NCBI RefSeq assembly: GCF_900102625.1
Contig: NZ_FMZC01000003.1
Span: 434,001-498,000 of the forward strand
Origin: Paracidovorax valerianellae
GTDB taxonomy: Bacteria; Pseudomonadota; Gammaproteobacteria; Burkholderiales; Burkholderiaceae_C
Length of the DNA: 64,000 nt
Direction: 5' to 3'
Position numbers and translations under genes: made by a program. Below, one piece after another: positions 35,282 to 45,799 of the stretch. Positions within the stretch are counted from its first letter, which is position 1, and each line of letters starts with the position of its first letter. The notes under the pieces are model-generated. The model was not told the origin of the DNA. It made no database searches and saw only the letters and a program-made list of their open reading frames with translations.

Positions 35282-36508
35282 TCAGTCGGCCTGCTTGCGC
35301 AGGAACGCGGGGATTTCCAGATCGTCCATGCCGCCGGAGGACAGCGCATCCACGCGCGCTGCTGCCTGGGTGCGGTTGGTGCGCCACACGCTGGGCACCG
35401 ACATGTTGCCGTAGTCAGCCTGAGCGGATCCTGCGCCGACCAGGCCACCGCCCAGCGTCGCGCCGGCGATGGGCATCTGGTAGGCCACGTTGTCCGTACC
35501 GGTGCGCAGGCCGCCCTGCACCACCGAGATGGGCTGGCGGCGTGCGTTCTGGCGCGACAGGCCGGTGGCCACCACGGTGACGCGGATCTCTTCGCCCAGG
35601 CTGTCGTCGTAGGCGGCGCCGTAGATCACGTGCGCATCCGGCGAGGCGTAGGCATTGATAGTGCTCATGGCCAGGCGCGACTCGGACAGCTTCAAGCTGC
35701 CCTTGGCGGCCGTGACCAGCACCAGCACGCCCTTGGCGCCCGACAGGTCGATGCCTTCCAGCAGCGGGCAGGCCACGGCCTGCTCGGCAGCGATGCGTGC
35801 GCGGTCTGGGCCAGCGGCCGTGGCCGTGCCCATCATGGCCTTGCCGGGTTCGCCCATCACGGTGCGCACGTCTTCGAAGTCGACGTTCACGTGGCCGTAT
35901 TCATTGATGATTTCGGCAATGCCGCCCACGGCGTTCTTCAGCACGTCGTTGGCATGCGCGAAGGCTTCGTCCTGGGTGATGTCGTCGCCCAGCACTTCCA
36001 GCAGCTTCTCGTTGAGCACGACGATCAGCGAATCGACGTTGGCTTCCAGCTCGGCCAGGCCGTTGTCGGCGTTGGCCATGCGGCGGCCGCCTTCCCAGTC
36101 GAAGGGCTTGGTGACCACGCCCACGGTGAGAATGCCCATTTCCTTGGCGACGCGCGCGATCACGGGCGCAGCGCCCGTGCCCGTGCCGCCGCCCATGCCT
36201 GCGGTGATGAACAGCATGTGCGCGCCGGCAATGGCGCTGCGGATGTCTTCCACGGCCGCTTCAGCGGCGTCGCGGCCCTTGTCGGGCTTGCTGCCGGCGC
36301 CCAGGCCGCTGCCGCCCAGCTGGATGGTGCGGTGCGCGGGGCTGCGGGTGAGGGCTTGCGCGTCGGTATTGGCGCAGACGAACTCCACGCCCTGAACATT
36401 GCGCGCGATCATGTGGGCCACGGCATTGCCGCCGCCGCCGCCGACACCGATCACCTTGATCTGGGTGCCCTGATTGAATTCTTCGGCTTCGATCATTTCG
36501 ATGGTCAT
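35282..36508 (-). CDS. ftsZ: Cell division protein FtsZ
   Basis: 408 residues. A tubulin-like GTPase that forms the division ring. The start at 36508 gives the standard N-terminus (MTIEMIEAEE then IKVIGVGGGGGNAVAHMI). The GTP-binding signature is GGGTGTGAAPV, the catalytic T7 loop is in NVDFEDVRTVM, and the C-terminal conserved peptide (MDDLEIPAFLRKQAD) that binds FtsA and ZipA-type partners is intact. Last gene of the cluster; a 171-bp gap separates it from ftsA and may hold its own promoter, as is common for ftsZ. An intrinsic terminator follows. Confidence 0.98.
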   Translation of the reverse strand: MTIEMIEAEEFNQGTQIKVIGVGGGGGNAVAHMIARNVQGVEFVCANTDAQALTRSPAHRTIQLGGSGLGAGSKPDKGRDAAEAAVEDIRSAIAGAHMLFITAGMGGGTGTGAAPVIARVAKEMGILTVGVVTKPFDWEGGRRMANADNGLAELEANVDSLIVVLNEKLLEVLGDDITQDEAFAHANDVLKNAVGGIAEIINEYGHVNVDFEDVRTVMGEPGKAMMGTATAAGPDRARIAAEQAVACPLLEGIDLSGAKGVLVLVTAAKGSLKLSESRLAMSTINAYASPDAHVIYGAAYDDSLGEEIRVTVVATGLSRQNARRQPISVVQGGLRTGTDNVAYQMPIAGATLGGGLVGAGSAQADYGNMSVPSVWRTNRTQAAARVDALSSGGMDDLEIPAFLRKQAD

Positions 36509-36679
36509 GGTGGGTGCTCCTAGTCTTTCACGTGAATTGCATGGGGCCAAAAAGGCTGGATGGTTGAAATGGGTTGCGAGACAGTCCGGGGAACGAACGG
36601 CGGGCCGGTGCCCCGCCATCGGTGCCAGGAAAGCGCATTGGGGCCGGCGCGAGCAAGCCAGGGCAGAGGGGGGAACATG

Positions 36680-37909
36680 TCAGAAGTTCCCCACGATGAA
36701 GTCTTTGAAACGGCCGAACGCAGTCTTTACCGAGCCGCTCTTTTGCGCGACCTTGAAGCCGCGCAGGCGCGCCAGGCGCGCCTCTTCGAGCAGGCCCATC
36801 ACGGTGGCCGCGCGCGGCTGGGCGATCATGTCCGCCAGCGCGCTCGAATACTTGGGAATGCCCCGGCGCACGGGCTTGAGGAAGATGTCCTCGCCCAGCT
36901 CGACCATGCCCGGCATGATGGCGCTGCCACCCGTGAGCACGATGCCCGAGGACAGCACTTCTTCGTAGCCCGATTCCCGGATGACCTGCTGCACGAGCGA
37001 GAAGATCTCTTCCACGCGCGGCTCAATCACGCCGGCCAGTGCCTGCTTGCTGAGCATGCGCGGGCTGCGGTCGCCCAGGCCCGGCACCTCGACCTGCGCC
37101 TCGGGGTCGGCCAGCAGTTGCTTGGCATAGCCGCTCTCGACCTTGATGTCTTCGGCGTCCTTGGTGGGCGTACGCAGCGCCATGGCGATGTCGCTGGTGA
37201 TGAGGTCGCCCGCGATCGGGATCACGGCCGTGTGGCGGATCGCACCGCCGGTGAAGATCGCCACGTCGGTCGTTCCCGCGCCGATGTCCACCACCGCCAC
37301 GCCCAGTTCGCGCTCGTCGTCGGTCAGCACGGCCTGGCTGGAAGCGAGCGGGTTCAGCATGAGCTGCTCCACTTCGAGCCCGCAGCGGCGCACGCACTTG
37401 ATGATGTTCTCGGCCGCGCTCTGCGCGCCGGTCACGATGTGGATCTTGGCCTCCAGGCGGATGCCGCTCATGCCGATGGGCTCCTTGACGTCCTGCCCGT
37501 CGATCACGAATTCCTGCGGCTCGACCAGCAACAGCCGCTGGTCGCTGGAGATGTTGATGGCCTTGGCCGTCTCCACCACGCGTGCCACGTCGGCCTGGGT
37601 GACTTCCTTGTCCTTGACCGCCACCATGCCGCTCGAATTGAGCCCGCGGATGTGGCTGCCGGTGATGCCGGTGTACACGCGCTGGATCTTGCAGTCGGCC
37701 ATCAGCTCGGCCTCTTTCAAAGCCTGCTGGATGCTCTGCACCGTGGCGTCGATGTTCACCACCACGCCGCGCTTGAGCCCGTTGCTGGGCGCCACGCCCA
37801 GCCCCGCGAGCTTGAGTTCGCCGTTGGGCAGCACCTCGGCGACCACCGCCATCACCTTGGCGGTGCCGATGTCCAGCCCCACGACCACGTCTTTGTATTC
37901 TCTTGCCAT
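36680..37909 (-). CDS. ftsA: Cell division protein FtsA
   Basis: A 409-residue actin-like ATPase that tethers FtsZ to the membrane. Motifs: VVGLDIGTAKVMAVVAEV (phosphate 1), VVDIGAGTTDVAIF (phosphate 2), VLTGGSAIMPGMVELGEDIF (adenosine). The C-terminal amphipathic helix GRFKDFIVGNF is present for membrane attachment. It starts 15 bp after the ftsQ stop. Length fits E. coli FtsA (420). Confidence 0.97.
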   Translation of the reverse strand: MAREYKDVVVGLDIGTAKVMAVVAEVLPNGELKLAGLGVAPSNGLKRGVVVNIDATVQSIQQALKEAELMADCKIQRVYTGITGSHIRGLNSSGMVAVKDKEVTQADVARVVETAKAINISSDQRLLLVEPQEFVIDGQDVKEPIGMSGIRLEAKIHIVTGAQSAAENIIKCVRRCGLEVEQLMLNPLASSQAVLTDDERELGVAVVDIGAGTTDVAIFTGGAIRHTAVIPIAGDLITSDIAMALRTPTKDAEDIKVESGYAKQLLADPEAQVEVPGLGDRSPRMLSKQALAGVIEPRVEEIFSLVQQVIRESGYEEVLSSGIVLTGGSAIMPGMVELGEDIFLKPVRRGIPKYSSALADMIAQPRAATVMGLLEEARLARLRGFKVAQKSGSVKTAFGRFKDFIVGNF

Positions 37910-37924
37910 ATCTGTGTCCTGCCC

Positions 37925-38779
37925 TCAGTGGTTCTGCCCTGTTGTTCTGCCTGGGCGTGCGCGCTGCGCCGCATTGCGCGCGGGCGCCCTGGCGGCGGCC
38001 TTGGGCGCATCGCCATTCACCGTGGTCACGCCGCGCAGCCGCAGCGCATAGCCATCGGCATGGCGCAGATCGGCCGACTCGAGCGCATCCGCGCGGCGTC
38101 CGTACTGGCCGGCCACGCGTGCCAGCGTGCGCACGAAGCGCTGCGAACGCTGCACCACCTCTTCGGGGGTGCCGCCGCCCAGCTCCACGGCCGCGCCGCT
38201 GTCCAGCGTGGCGCGCCAGCCGCCACGCCCGGTGAGTTCGAGCGCATCGACCTTCGCGCCGAGCGGCTGAAAGACCGGGCCCAGGCGGTGGTACATCTGC
38301 AGCACCTCCAGCGAATGGCCCTGCGGCCCTTGCAGGCGGGGCAGGTCATCCGCGTCCAGGTCGTCGCCGTTGGCCTCGAACACTTCGCCCTGGCTGTTGA
38401 CCAGCGTGGAGCCCTCTTCGGCGCCCCAATAGGCGGCAGCGTCGTGCTCCTGCAGTTCCACGCGCAGGCTGTTGGGAAACTCGCGCCGCACCATGGCATG
38501 CCGCACCCAGGGCACCTGCTCGAACGCTTCGCGCACGGCGCGCAGGTCCACCGTGAAGAAATTGCCCACCAGGTGCGGACCGACATTGGCGCGCAGCGTC
38601 ACGGCGTTGTTGTGCACCAGCTCGCCCTGCACCACGATGCGCCCGATCGCGAACGCCGGATGGCGCAGCATCCACGAGCCGCCCGCCACCAGCACGAACG
38701 CGGCGCAGCCCACGAACAGGACCGTGGCGGTCAGGTTCATGAGCTTGACGTCAAGCGGTGCGGGCAGCGAGGGGGTCAT
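37925..38779 (-). CDS. ftsQ: Cell division protein FtsQ
   Basis: 284 residues: a short cytoplasmic start, one membrane helix (about 15-37), a POTRA domain ([25 protein letters not shown]) and the FtsQ beta domain ([30 protein letters not shown]). It links FtsL/FtsB and the septal synthase with the ring. The start overlaps the ddlB stop by 4 bp. The C-terminus ends in an Ala/Arg-rich low-complexity tail (about 255-284), longer than in E. coli and probably disordered. Confidence 0.94.
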   Translation of the reverse strand: MTPSLPAPLDVKLMNLTATVLFVGCAAFVLVAGGSWMLRHPAFAIGRIVVQGELVHNNAVTLRANVGPHLVGNFFTVDLRAVREAFEQVPWVRHAMVRREFPNSLRVELQEHDAAAYWGAEEGSTLVNSQGEVFEANGDDLDADDLPRLQGPQGHSLEVLQMYHRLGPVFQPLGAKVDALELTGRGGWRATLDSGAAVELGGGTPEEVVQRSQRFVRTLARVAGQYGRRADALESADLRHADGYALRLRGVTTVNGDAPKAAARAPARNAAQRARPGRTTGQNH

Positions 38780-39801
38780 GCGGCTCCTGGCGTTCCGGGG
38801 GTCACGGTCGGCGTCGCTGCGCCCGCGTTGCCTTGCAGCCCGTCGAGCGATGCGCTCGCGAGAATGCTCAGGCACAGCGCCTCGTAGCTCACGCCGCTCG
38901 CGCGGGCCGACATGGGCACCAGCGAATGGCCGGTCATGCCGGGCGAGGTGTTGATCTCCAGCAGAAAAGGCTTGCGGTCGCTGGCGCGGATCATGATGTC
39001 GGCGCGCGCCCAGCCGCGGCACTGCAGCGTGCGGAAGGCCTCGACCACCAGCCGCTGGATCTCGCGCTCCTCATGCTCGGGCAGGCCGCTCGGGCAGTGG
39101 TACTGGGTGACGTCGGTGAAATACTTGTTCTGGTAGTCGTAGTTGCCGGCGGGCGCCACGATGCGGATCACCGGCAGCGCCCGGGCGCCTGCGCCCTGAC
39201 CCAGCACGGGGCAGGTGGTCTCGTCGCCCTCGATGAATTCTTCGCACAGCACTTCGGGGTCGTAGCGGGAGGCCAGCAGATAGGCCTGCTCGCACTGCCC
39301 GGGTGACGTCACCTTGGTGAGGCCGATGGTCGAGCCCTCGCGCGAGGGCTTCACGATCATCGGCGCGCCCAGTGCCTGCAGCGCCTGCGCGGTCTCCGCA
39401 GCGCTTGAGACGAGGCGCCAGTCCGGCGTCGGCAGCCCTTCGAAGCGCCAGATGCGCTTGGTCATGATCTTGTCCATGGCGATGCTGGACGCCATCACGC
39501 CCGGACCGGTGTACGGAATGCCGAGCAGCTCGAGCGCGCCCTGCACCGTGCCGTCCTCGCCGTGGCGGCCGTGGAGCGCGATGAAGCAGCGCGCATAGCC
39601 GCCGTGCCGCAGTTCGGACAGGTCGGTCTGCGAGGGATCGAAGGCGTGCGCATCCACGCCCCGGGCGCGCAGCGCCTGGAGCACGCCGCCGCCGGACATG
39701 AGCGAAACCTCGCGCTCGGCGGACGAGCCGCCCATCAGCACGGCGACCTTGCCGAGTGCCCGCACGTCGATGGCCGGGGTGTTGTCTTCGGTACTCATCA
39801 T
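38776..39801 (-). CDS. ddlB: D-alanine-D-alanine ligase
   Basis: A 341-residue ATP-grasp enzyme joining two D-Ala residues for MurF. Motifs: [19 protein letters not shown] at the N-terminus, [30 protein letters not shown], and [25 protein letters not shown] (metal and substrate site). Two tandem ATGs (39801 and 39798) overlap the murC stop, and 39801 gives ATGA coupling. The open frame extends far upstream within murC, but that part is a shadow. Length is slightly above E. coli DdlB (306), through an extended N-terminus and an Ala/Thr/Pro tail. Confidence 0.96.
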   Translation of the reverse strand: MMSTEDNTPAIDVRALGKVAVLMGGSSAEREVSLMSGGGVLQALRARGVDAHAFDPSQTDLSELRHGGYARCFIALHGRHGEDGTVQGALELLGIPYTGPGVMASSIAMDKIMTKRIWRFEGLPTPDWRLVSSAAETAQALQALGAPMIVKPSREGSTIGLTKVTSPGQCEQAYLLASRYDPEVLCEEFIEGDETTCPVLGQGAGARALPVIRIVAPAGNYDYQNKYFTDVTQYHCPSGLPEHEEREIQRLVVEAFRTLQCRGWARADIMIRASDRKPFLLEINTSPGMTGHSLVPMSARASGVSYEALCLSILASASLDGLQGNAGAATPTVTPGTPGAA

Positions 39802-41228
39802 GCGGCCTCCGAGAGGGCTGGCGTTTGTTCTTTTTGCAGCATCTCCACCACCTTGGCAGGCACCGCGCCGATCGAGCCTGCGCCCATGCACAGCACCACA
39901 TCGCCATCGCGGGCGTTGTCCACGATCGTCTGCGCGAGCGTGCCCACGTCGTCCACGAACACGGGCTCGACCTTGCCGGCCACGCGCAGGGCGCGGGTGA
40001 GCGACCGGCCATCGGCCGCCACGATGGGCGCCTCGCCCGCGGCATAGACCTCGGTCAGCAGCACGGCATCGGCGCTGCCCATGACCTTGACGAAATCCTC
40101 GAAGCAGTCGCGCGTGCGGCTGTAGCGGTGCGGCTGGAAAGCCAGCAGCAAGCGTCGGCCCGGGAAGGCACCGCGCGCCGCCGCGAGCGTGGCCGTCATC
40201 TCGACCGGGTGGTGGCCGTAGTCTTCGATCAGCGCGAACGTGCCGCCGGCCGGTGCGGGAATGTCGCCGTAGCGCTGGAAGCGCCGGCCCACGCCCTTGA
40301 AGCTGGCCAGGGCGCGCAGCAGCGCGTCGTCCGGAATGTTCAGCTCGACCGCGACCGCGATGGCCGACAGCGCGTTCAGCACGTTGTGCTCGCCCGCGAG
40401 GTTCAGCACCACGTCGATGTCCGGCAGGGTGACGCCGTTGCGCCGCTGCACGCGAAAGCGCATCTGCCCGGCATCGGCCCGCACGTCCACCGCGCGAACC
40501 TGGGCATCTTCGGAAAAGCCGTAGCTCGTGATGGGGCAGGTCACGTCGGCCAGGATGTCGCGGATGGCCGGGTTGTCCACGCACAGGATCGCCGTGCCGT
40601 AGAACGGCATGCGGTGCAGGAACTCGACGAACGCGCCTTTCAGGCGGCCGAAGTCGTGCCCGTAGGTTTCCATGTGGTCGGCGTCGATGTTCGTCACCAC
40701 GGCCATCACGGGCAGCAGGTTGAGGAACGACGCGTCGGATTCGTCCGCTTCCACGACGATGTAGTCGCCGCTGCCCAGCTTGGCGTTGGCGCCGGCGCTG
40801 TTCAGGCGCCCGCCGATCACGAAGGTCGGGTCGAGCCCCGCCTCGGCCAGCACGCTGGTGACGAGGCTGGTGGTGGTGGTCTTGCCGTGCGTGCCGGCGA
40901 TGGCGATGCCGCGCTTCAGGCGCATCAGCTCCGCCAGCATCAGCGCGCGCGGCACCACGGGAATCTTCTTTTCGCGGGCGGCCAGCACTTCGGGGTTGTC
41001 CGCCTGCACCGCCGTGGAGGTGACCACAGCGTCGGCGCCTTCGATGTGCGCGGCCGCATGGCCCACGCAGGTGCGGATGCCCAGTGCTTCCAGGCGGCGC
41101 AGCGTGGCGCTGTCGGACAGGTCCGAGCCGGAAATGCTGTAGCCCAGGTTGAACAGCACCTCGGCGATGCCGCACATGCCGGCGCCGCCCAGGCCGACGA
41201 AGTGGATGTGGCGAATGGCGTGCTTCAT
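39798..41228 (-). CDS. murC: UDP-N-acetylmuramate-L-alanine ligase
   Basis: A 476-residue Mur ligase adding the first amino acid (L-Ala) to UDP-MurNAc. N-terminal UDP-binding Rossmann ([24 protein letters not shown]), ATP loop [12 protein letters not shown], and [11 protein letters not shown] in the central domain. The start overlaps the murG stop by 4 bp (ATGA). The protein is distinct from Mpl (1804-3213), which shares the same fold. Identity is secure. Confidence 0.97.
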   Translation of the reverse strand: MKHAIRHIHFVGLGGAGMCGIAEVLFNLGYSISGSDLSDSATLRRLEALGIRTCVGHAAAHIEGADAVVTSTAVQADNPEVLAAREKKIPVVPRALMLAELMRLKRGIAIAGTHGKTTTTSLVTSVLAEAGLDPTFVIGGRLNSAGANAKLGSGDYIVVEADESDASFLNLLPVMAVVTNIDADHMETYGHDFGRLKGAFVEFLHRMPFYGTAILCVDNPAIRDILADVTCPITSYGFSEDAQVRAVDVRADAGQMRFRVQRRNGVTLPDIDVVLNLAGEHNVLNALSAIAVAVELNIPDDALLRALASFKGVGRRFQRYGDIPAPAGGTFALIEDYGHHPVEMTATLAAARGAFPGRRLLLAFQPHRYSRTRDCFEDFVKVMGSADAVLLTEVYAAGEAPIVAADGRSLTRALRVAGKVEPVFVDDVGTLAQTIVDNARDGDVVLCMGAGSIGAVPAKVVEMLQKEQTPALSEAA

Positions 41229-42292
41229 CCGGCGAGTTCCTCGCAGGCAGTCACCACTTCGCGGGTGGCGTTGATCTTTTGCATGTTTTTGGCCTTCCGC
41301 GCAATATCCACTAGGGCAGTGCGCTCTGAATTTTGTAGCATATCCGCCAGCCATTCGGGGGTGAGGTCGCGCTGCTGCACGAGCCACCCGCCGCCGGCGT
41401 CCACAAGGAAGCGGGCGTTGGCGGTCTGGTGGTCGTCCACCGCATGGGGAAACGGCACGAACACCGCCGCCGCGCCCACGGCGGCGATTTCGGTCACGGT
41501 GCTGGCCCCGGCGCGGCAGACGATGAGGTCGGCGTCGGCAAACGCCGCCGCCGTGTCGTCGATGAAGGGGGTGAGCGTGGCCTGCACGCCCGCTTTCGCG
41601 TAGTGCTCGCGCAGTGCGTCGATCTGCGCCGCGCCGCTCTGGTGGGTGACCACCGGCCGGCGGTCCGCAGGAATGCGGGCCAGCGCCTGGGGAACGATCT
41701 CGTTGAGCGCCCGCGCGCCCAGGCTGCCGCCCACGACGAGCAGGCGCAGCGGCCCCGTGCGGCCGGCGAAACGCTCGGCCGGCGCAGGCTGCTGCGTGAA
41801 GGCGGTGCGCAGCGGGTTACCCACCCACTGGGCTTTCTTGAGCACCTCGGGGAACGCCGTGAACACCCGGTCGGCCACGCCGGCCAGCACCTTGTTCACC
41901 AGGCCCGCCACCGAGTTCTGCTCATGCAGCACCAGCGGCTTGCCCACCAGCACGGCCATCATGCCGCCCGGAAACGTCACATAACCGCCCAGGCCCACGA
42001 CCACGTCGGGCTTCACGCGCCGTACCACCGCCAGCGATTGCCAGAACGCGCGCAGCAGGCGCAGCGGCAGCAGGGCCAGCGTGACCAGTCCCTTGCCGCG
42101 CACCCCGGAAAAGTCGATGGGCTCGAACGCGAAACCGCGCGGGGGCACCAGGCGCGACTCCATGCTGGCGGGCGTGCCCAGCCAGTGCACGCGCCAGCCG
42201 CGGGCGCGCAACTCCTCGGCCACGGCAAGGCCCGGAAAAATATGGCCGCCGGTCCCGCCGGCCATGATCAGCGCGGTCTTCGATGCGCTCAT
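41225..42292 (-). CDS. murG: Lipid II synthase (UDP-GlcNAc transferase) MurG
   Basis: A 355-residue GT28 enzyme that adds GlcNAc to lipid I on the inner face of the membrane. Motifs: [62 protein letters not shown], and the UDP-site [24 protein letters not shown]. The C-terminus ([17 protein letters not shown]) is encoded by an interspersed repeat copy, in a helix where variation is tolerated. The start at 42292 is 80 bp after the ftsW stop, one of the few non-overlapping junctions of the cluster. Confidence 0.96.
   Translation of the reverse strand: MSASKTALIMAGGTGGHIFPGLAVAEELRARGWRVHWLGTPASMESRLVPPRGFAFEPIDFSGVRGKGLVTLALLPLRLLRAFWQSLAVVRRVKPDVVVGLGGYVTFPGGMMAVLVGKPLVLHEQNSVAGLVNKVLAGVADRVFTAFPEVLKKAQWVGNPLRTAFTQQPAPAERFAGRTGPLRLLVVGGSLGARALNEIVPQALARIPADRRPVVTHQSGAAQIDALREHYAKAGVQATLTPFIDDTAAAFADADLIVCRAGASTVTEIAAVGAAAVFVPFPHAVDDHQTANARFLVDAGGGWLVQQRDLTPEWLADMLQNSERTALVDIARKAKNMQKINATREVVTACEELAG
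41291..41339 (-). repeat. Interspersed 49-bp element, copy 6 (inside murG, sense)
   Basis: The 17-bp box GCTACAAAATTCAGAGC is followed by a 32-bp body with CCCTAGTG and ATTGCGCGGAAGGCC. It lies in frame in murG, in the same frame as the aroE copy, and it also has AGAGC in place of ATAGC, removing an in-frame TAG. Confidence 0.85.
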
Positions 42293-42371
42293 ACGCGGCC
42301 ACCCCTCATCGGGCGCTGCGCGCCCGGCATGGCCGGCGCCATGCGATGCCCTTTTTGTTGAAACAAGCACC

Positions 42372-43658
42372 TCATACGCGGCCTCCGCGCATGAGGTGCT
42401 TGTTTTCGTAGTCAACCCGAAGCACCACGGCGATGGCCACCAGGTTCATCAGAATCGCGGACCCTCCGAAGCTCATCAGCGGCAGCGTCAGTCCCTTGGT
42501 CGGCAGCGCGCCCAGGTTCACGCCCATGTTGATGAACGCCTGAAAGCCCATCCAGATCGCCACGCCCTGCGCCACAAGCCCCGCGAACACGCGGTCCAGG
42601 GCGATGGCCTGGCGGCCGATGTGCATGATGCGGCGGGTCATCCACAGGAACAGCACGATGAGGACGAGCACGCCGACCAGGCCGAACTCTTCCCCGATGA
42701 CGGCGAGCAGGAAGTCGGTGTGCGCCTCGGGCAGCCAGTGCAGCTTTTCCACGCTGCCGCCCAGCCCCACGCCGAAGATCTCGCCGCGGCCGATGGCGAT
42801 CAGCGAGTGCGACAGCTGGTAGCCTTTGCCCAGGGCGTGCTTTTCGCTCCAGGGGTCCAGGTACGCGAAGATGCGCTCGCGACGCCAGTCGCTCATCATC
42901 ACCATGAGGGCGAAGGCGCCCACCAGCACGGCGGCGATCAGAAAGAACATGCGAGCGTTCACGCCGCCCAGGAACAGGATGCCCATGGCGATCACGGCGA
43001 TCACCATGAAGGCGCCCATGTCGGGCTCGGCCAGCAGCAAGGCGCCGACCACCGCCACAGCCGCGCCCATGGGCAGCACGGCGCGGAAGAAGCGTTCCTT
43101 CACGTCCATCTTGCGCACCATGTAATCGGAGGCGTAGATGAGCACCGCGAACTTCGCCAGTTCGGACGGCTGGAAGTTCATCACCCCCAGCGACAGCCAG
43201 CGCCGTGCACCGTTGACGACTGTGCCCACGTGGGGAATCAGCACTGCGATCAGCAGGGCGATGGACAGCACGAACAGCCACGGGGCCACGCGCTCCCAGG
43301 TGGCCATGGACACCTGAAACGCCAGCAACGCGGCGACGAAGGCAATCACCAGCGCCATGATGTGGCGCACCAGGAAATGGGTGGGCGCGATCTTGCCGAA
43401 GCGCGGGTTGTCCGGCATGGCGATCGAGGCCGAATACACCATCACCAACCCCCACGCGAGCAGCGCCACCACCACCCACAGCAGGGCCTGGTCGAAGCCG
43501 AGCACGCTGGCCGGCGTGGTCGTGGTCTGGCGGTATTCGGTCCCGCCCACGCGCACGGGCAGCACGTCGGCAGGCTGGGCCGGCTTGCCGCCGAACCATC
43601 CGCCGAATCGGCTGGACAGGCGCTGCGCCAGGCTTGGCGATGCGGGTGCGGTGCTCAT
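42372..43658 (-). CDS. ftsW: Cell-division SEDS glycosyltransferase FtsW
   Basis: 428 residues with about ten membrane segments. Septal peptidoglycan polymerase, paired with FtsI. Motifs: [34 protein letters not shown], and [45 protein letters not shown]. The start at 43658 overlaps the murD stop by 4 bp. The N-terminal tail (about 1-45) is Gly/Pro-rich and cytoplasmic. The EAHTDFLLA form distinguishes it from RodA. Confidence 0.97.
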   Translation of the reverse strand: MSTAPASPSLAQRLSSRFGGWFGGKPAQPADVLPVRVGGTEYRQTTTTPASVLGFDQALLWVVVALLAWGLVMVYSASIAMPDNPRFGKIAPTHFLVRHIMALVIAFVAALLAFQVSMATWERVAPWLFVLSIALLIAVLIPHVGTVVNGARRWLSLGVMNFQPSELAKFAVLIYASDYMVRKMDVKERFFRAVLPMGAAVAVVGALLLAEPDMGAFMVIAVIAMGILFLGGVNARMFFLIAAVLVGAFALMVMMSDWRRERIFAYLDPWSEKHALGKGYQLSHSLIAIGRGEIFGVGLGGSVEKLHWLPEAHTDFLLAVIGEEFGLVGVLVLIVLFLWMTRRIMHIGRQAIALDRVFAGLVAQGVAIWMGFQAFINMGVNLGALPTKGLTLPLMSFGGSAILMNLVAIAVVLRVDYENKHLMRGGRV

Positions 43659-45799
43659 GCGGAGCCCTCCAGGTCCTGGCCACGGTCGTTCGCCAGCGCT
43701 TGCACCGCTTCGCAAAACACGCGCGCCCGGTGCTCGTAATCGTTGAACATATCGAAACTGGCACAGGCGGGCGACATCAGCACCGCATCGCCGCCATGGG
43801 CGCGCTGCGTGGCCAGGGCCACGGCCTCGGGCAGGGTCTGCGCGTCCAGCATTGCCACGCCCGCATCGCGCAGGGCAGCGCGGATCTGCGGCGCATCGCG
43901 GCCGATCAGCACCACCGCACGGGCATAGCGGGAAACGGGCGGGGCCAGGGGCGAAAAGTCCTGCCCCTTGCCCTCGCCGCCCAGAATGACGACCAGCCGG
44001 CGCTCGGCCCCCAGGCCCGTCAACGCGGCCACGGTGGCGCCCACGTTCGTGCCCTTGCTGTCGTCGAAATATTCCACGTCGCCGATGAGCCCGATGGGCT
44101 CCACCCGGTGCGGCTCGCCACGGTATTCGCGCAGGCCGTACAGCATCGGACCCAGCGCGCAGCCCGCCGCCTGGGCCAGCGCCAGCGCGGCCAGGGCGTT
44201 CACGGCGTTGTGGCGGCCGCGGATGCGCAGCGCATCGGCCGGCATGAGGCGCTGGATGTACAGCTCTTCGTCCTGCACGCGCGAACGCCGCGCGGTTTCG
44301 TCGGCCTCCTGGGCGCGCACGAGCCAGGCCATGCCGTTCACGATCTCCAGGCCGAAATCACCGGGGCGCTGGGGCATGTCGCCGCCGAACGTGACGTGCG
44401 GGCGCACCTGCACCTTGGGTGGCTTCTGGCGCGATGCCGGCTTGGCGACGGCCCCACCGGATGACAGGCTGCCGGCGCTGGCGCCGGCCAGCATGCCCAT
44501 GACTTCCGGGTCTTCGCGGTTGAGCAGCATCAGCCCGCTCTGGCCGAAGATGCGCGCCTTAGCCGCGGCGTAGGCGGCCAGGCTGCCGTGCCAGTCCAGG
44601 TGGTCCTGCGTGATGTTGAGCACCGCTGCGGCCGTGGGCTCGAAGCCCGTCACGCCGTCAAGCTGAAAGCTCGACAGTTCCAGCACCCAGACTTCGGGCA
44701 GCGTGTCCGCATCGATGTGCTGGCCCAGCGTATCCAGCAGGGTTGGGCCGATGTTTCCGGCCACCGCCACGGTCTTGCCGGCGCAGTCCACCAGCTTCCC
44801 GGTGAGGGACGTCACGGTGGTCTTGCCGTTGGTGCCGCTGATGGCCAGCACCGCCGGCGCGTAGCCGTGCGATGCGCGCAGATCGCGCAGCGCCATGGCG
44901 AACAGGGCCAGCTCGCCTTCAAAGGGAATGCCACGTGCCTGCGCCGCGCCCGACAGGGCGGCCAGCGTGGCGGGGGCCAAGCCGGGCGAGCGGTAGATCG
45001 CGTGCGGCGCACGGCCTTCGATCAATTGCTCGTCGAACGCACCGGCCACGAAGCGCACCTGGGGCAGTTCGGCATGCAAAGTGCCGCGCTGCGGCGGCGC
45101 TTCGCGGGTGTCGGCCACGGTCACTTCGGCGCCGCAGCGCACGCACCAGCGCGCCATGGCCAGGCCCGACGCGCCCAGGCCGAGGATGAGAATGTTCTGG
45201 CCCTGCAGCGGCGCCATGTTTTCGCCGGGCCGGCCGAGGGGAGCCGGAGCAGTGTCGCCATTACCTTCGGCATCGGCTGCAGGAGCGGCGCCCTCAACGG
45301 ACACTTCGGTATCGGCGGGGGCGGCATCGGCGCCGGCAGCACCGGGCGCTGCCGCTTTGCGCGGATCGGGAGCGGCCACGTCAGCGAAGATCTGCGCCAC
45401 GAAAGCAGCGGCGGCCGCCGCGGCGGACACGGCAGGAGCCGTCATGCCGGCGAGCGCCTGCGCCATGCGGTCGTCGGCGGGCGCTGGCGAAGGCGGTGCC
45501 ACGAGGGCTGCGTCCGTCGCCGTCGCCTCCGGCAGCATGGCTTCAACCACCGCAGATGTTTCGGGCGGTTCTGGCAGTTCCGTGGGCTCGTGCAGGCCAG
45601 CCGCTTCGGCAGAACTTGCCGGGGCCAGTGCCTCGGGGGCGGCCGGGGCTGGCGCCTGCCAATCGTCCGGCGTGCCCGGCACATCCTTTTCCGGCGCTTC
45701 CTCCCAACGCGCAGGCGCAGCCACCCCTTCGCCGGGGCCGGTGGCGCCCTGCGGCAGGCCGGGCGCCTCGCCAGGAAGAAGGGGATCGTGCGGGTTCAT
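43655..45799 (-). CDS. murD: UDP-N-acetylmuramoylalanine-D-glutamate ligase with a long N-terminal extension
   Basis: 714 residues from ATG 45799. The canonical enzyme begins at about residue 195 ([24 protein letters not shown]), which leaves about 520 residues for the ligase. Its ATP loop is [12 protein letters not shown]; the central domain has [11 protein letters not shown] and [11 protein letters not shown]. MurD adds D-Glu to UDP-MurNAc-L-Ala. The 194-residue extension is rich in Ala, Pro and Glu ([17 protein letters not shown]) and is probably disordered. The start overlaps the mraY stop by 4 bp, as elsewhere in this cluster, which argues that the extension is translated. An internal ATG at 45217 would give a normal MurD. 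A low-complexity insert ([19 protein letters not shown]) also lies in the central domain. Confidence 0.95.
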   Translation of the reverse strand: MNPHDPLLPGEAPGLPQGATGPGEGVAAPARWEEAPEKDVPGTPDDWQAPAPAAPEALAPASSAEAAGLHEPTELPEPPETSAVVEAMLPEATATDAALVAPPSPAPADDRMAQALAGMTAPAVSAAAAAAAFVAQIFADVAAPDPRKAAAPGAAGADAAPADTEVSVEGAAPAADAEGNGDTAPAPLGRPGENMAPLQGQNILILGLGASGLAMARWCVRCGAEVTVADTREAPPQRGTLHAELPQVRFVAGAFDEQLIEGRAPHAIYRSPGLAPATLAALSGAAQARGIPFEGELALFAMALRDLRASHGYAPAVLAISGTNGKTTVTSLTGKLVDCAGKTVAVAGNIGPTLLDTLGQHIDADTLPEVWVLELSSFQLDGVTGFEPTAAAVLNITQDHLDWHGSLAAYAAAKARIFGQSGLMLLNREDPEVMGMLAGASAGSLSSGGAVAKPASRQKPPKVQVRPHVTFGGDMPQRPGDFGLEIVNGMAWLVRAQEADETARRSRVQDEELYIQRLMPADALRIRGRHNAVNALAALALAQAAGCALGPMLYGLREYRGEPHRVEPIGLIGDVEYFDDSKGTNVGATVAALTGLGAERRLVVILGGEGKGQDFSPLAPPVSRYARAVVLIGRDAPQIRAALRDAGVAMLDAQTLPEAVALATQRAHGGDAVLMSPACASFDMFNDYEHRARVFCEAVQALANDRGQDLEGSA

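Noticed and set aside
38776-41175. A 799-residue open frame over ddlB and murC
   Set aside because: The first part is murC in another frame; ddlB begins at the tandem ATGs 39801/39798.
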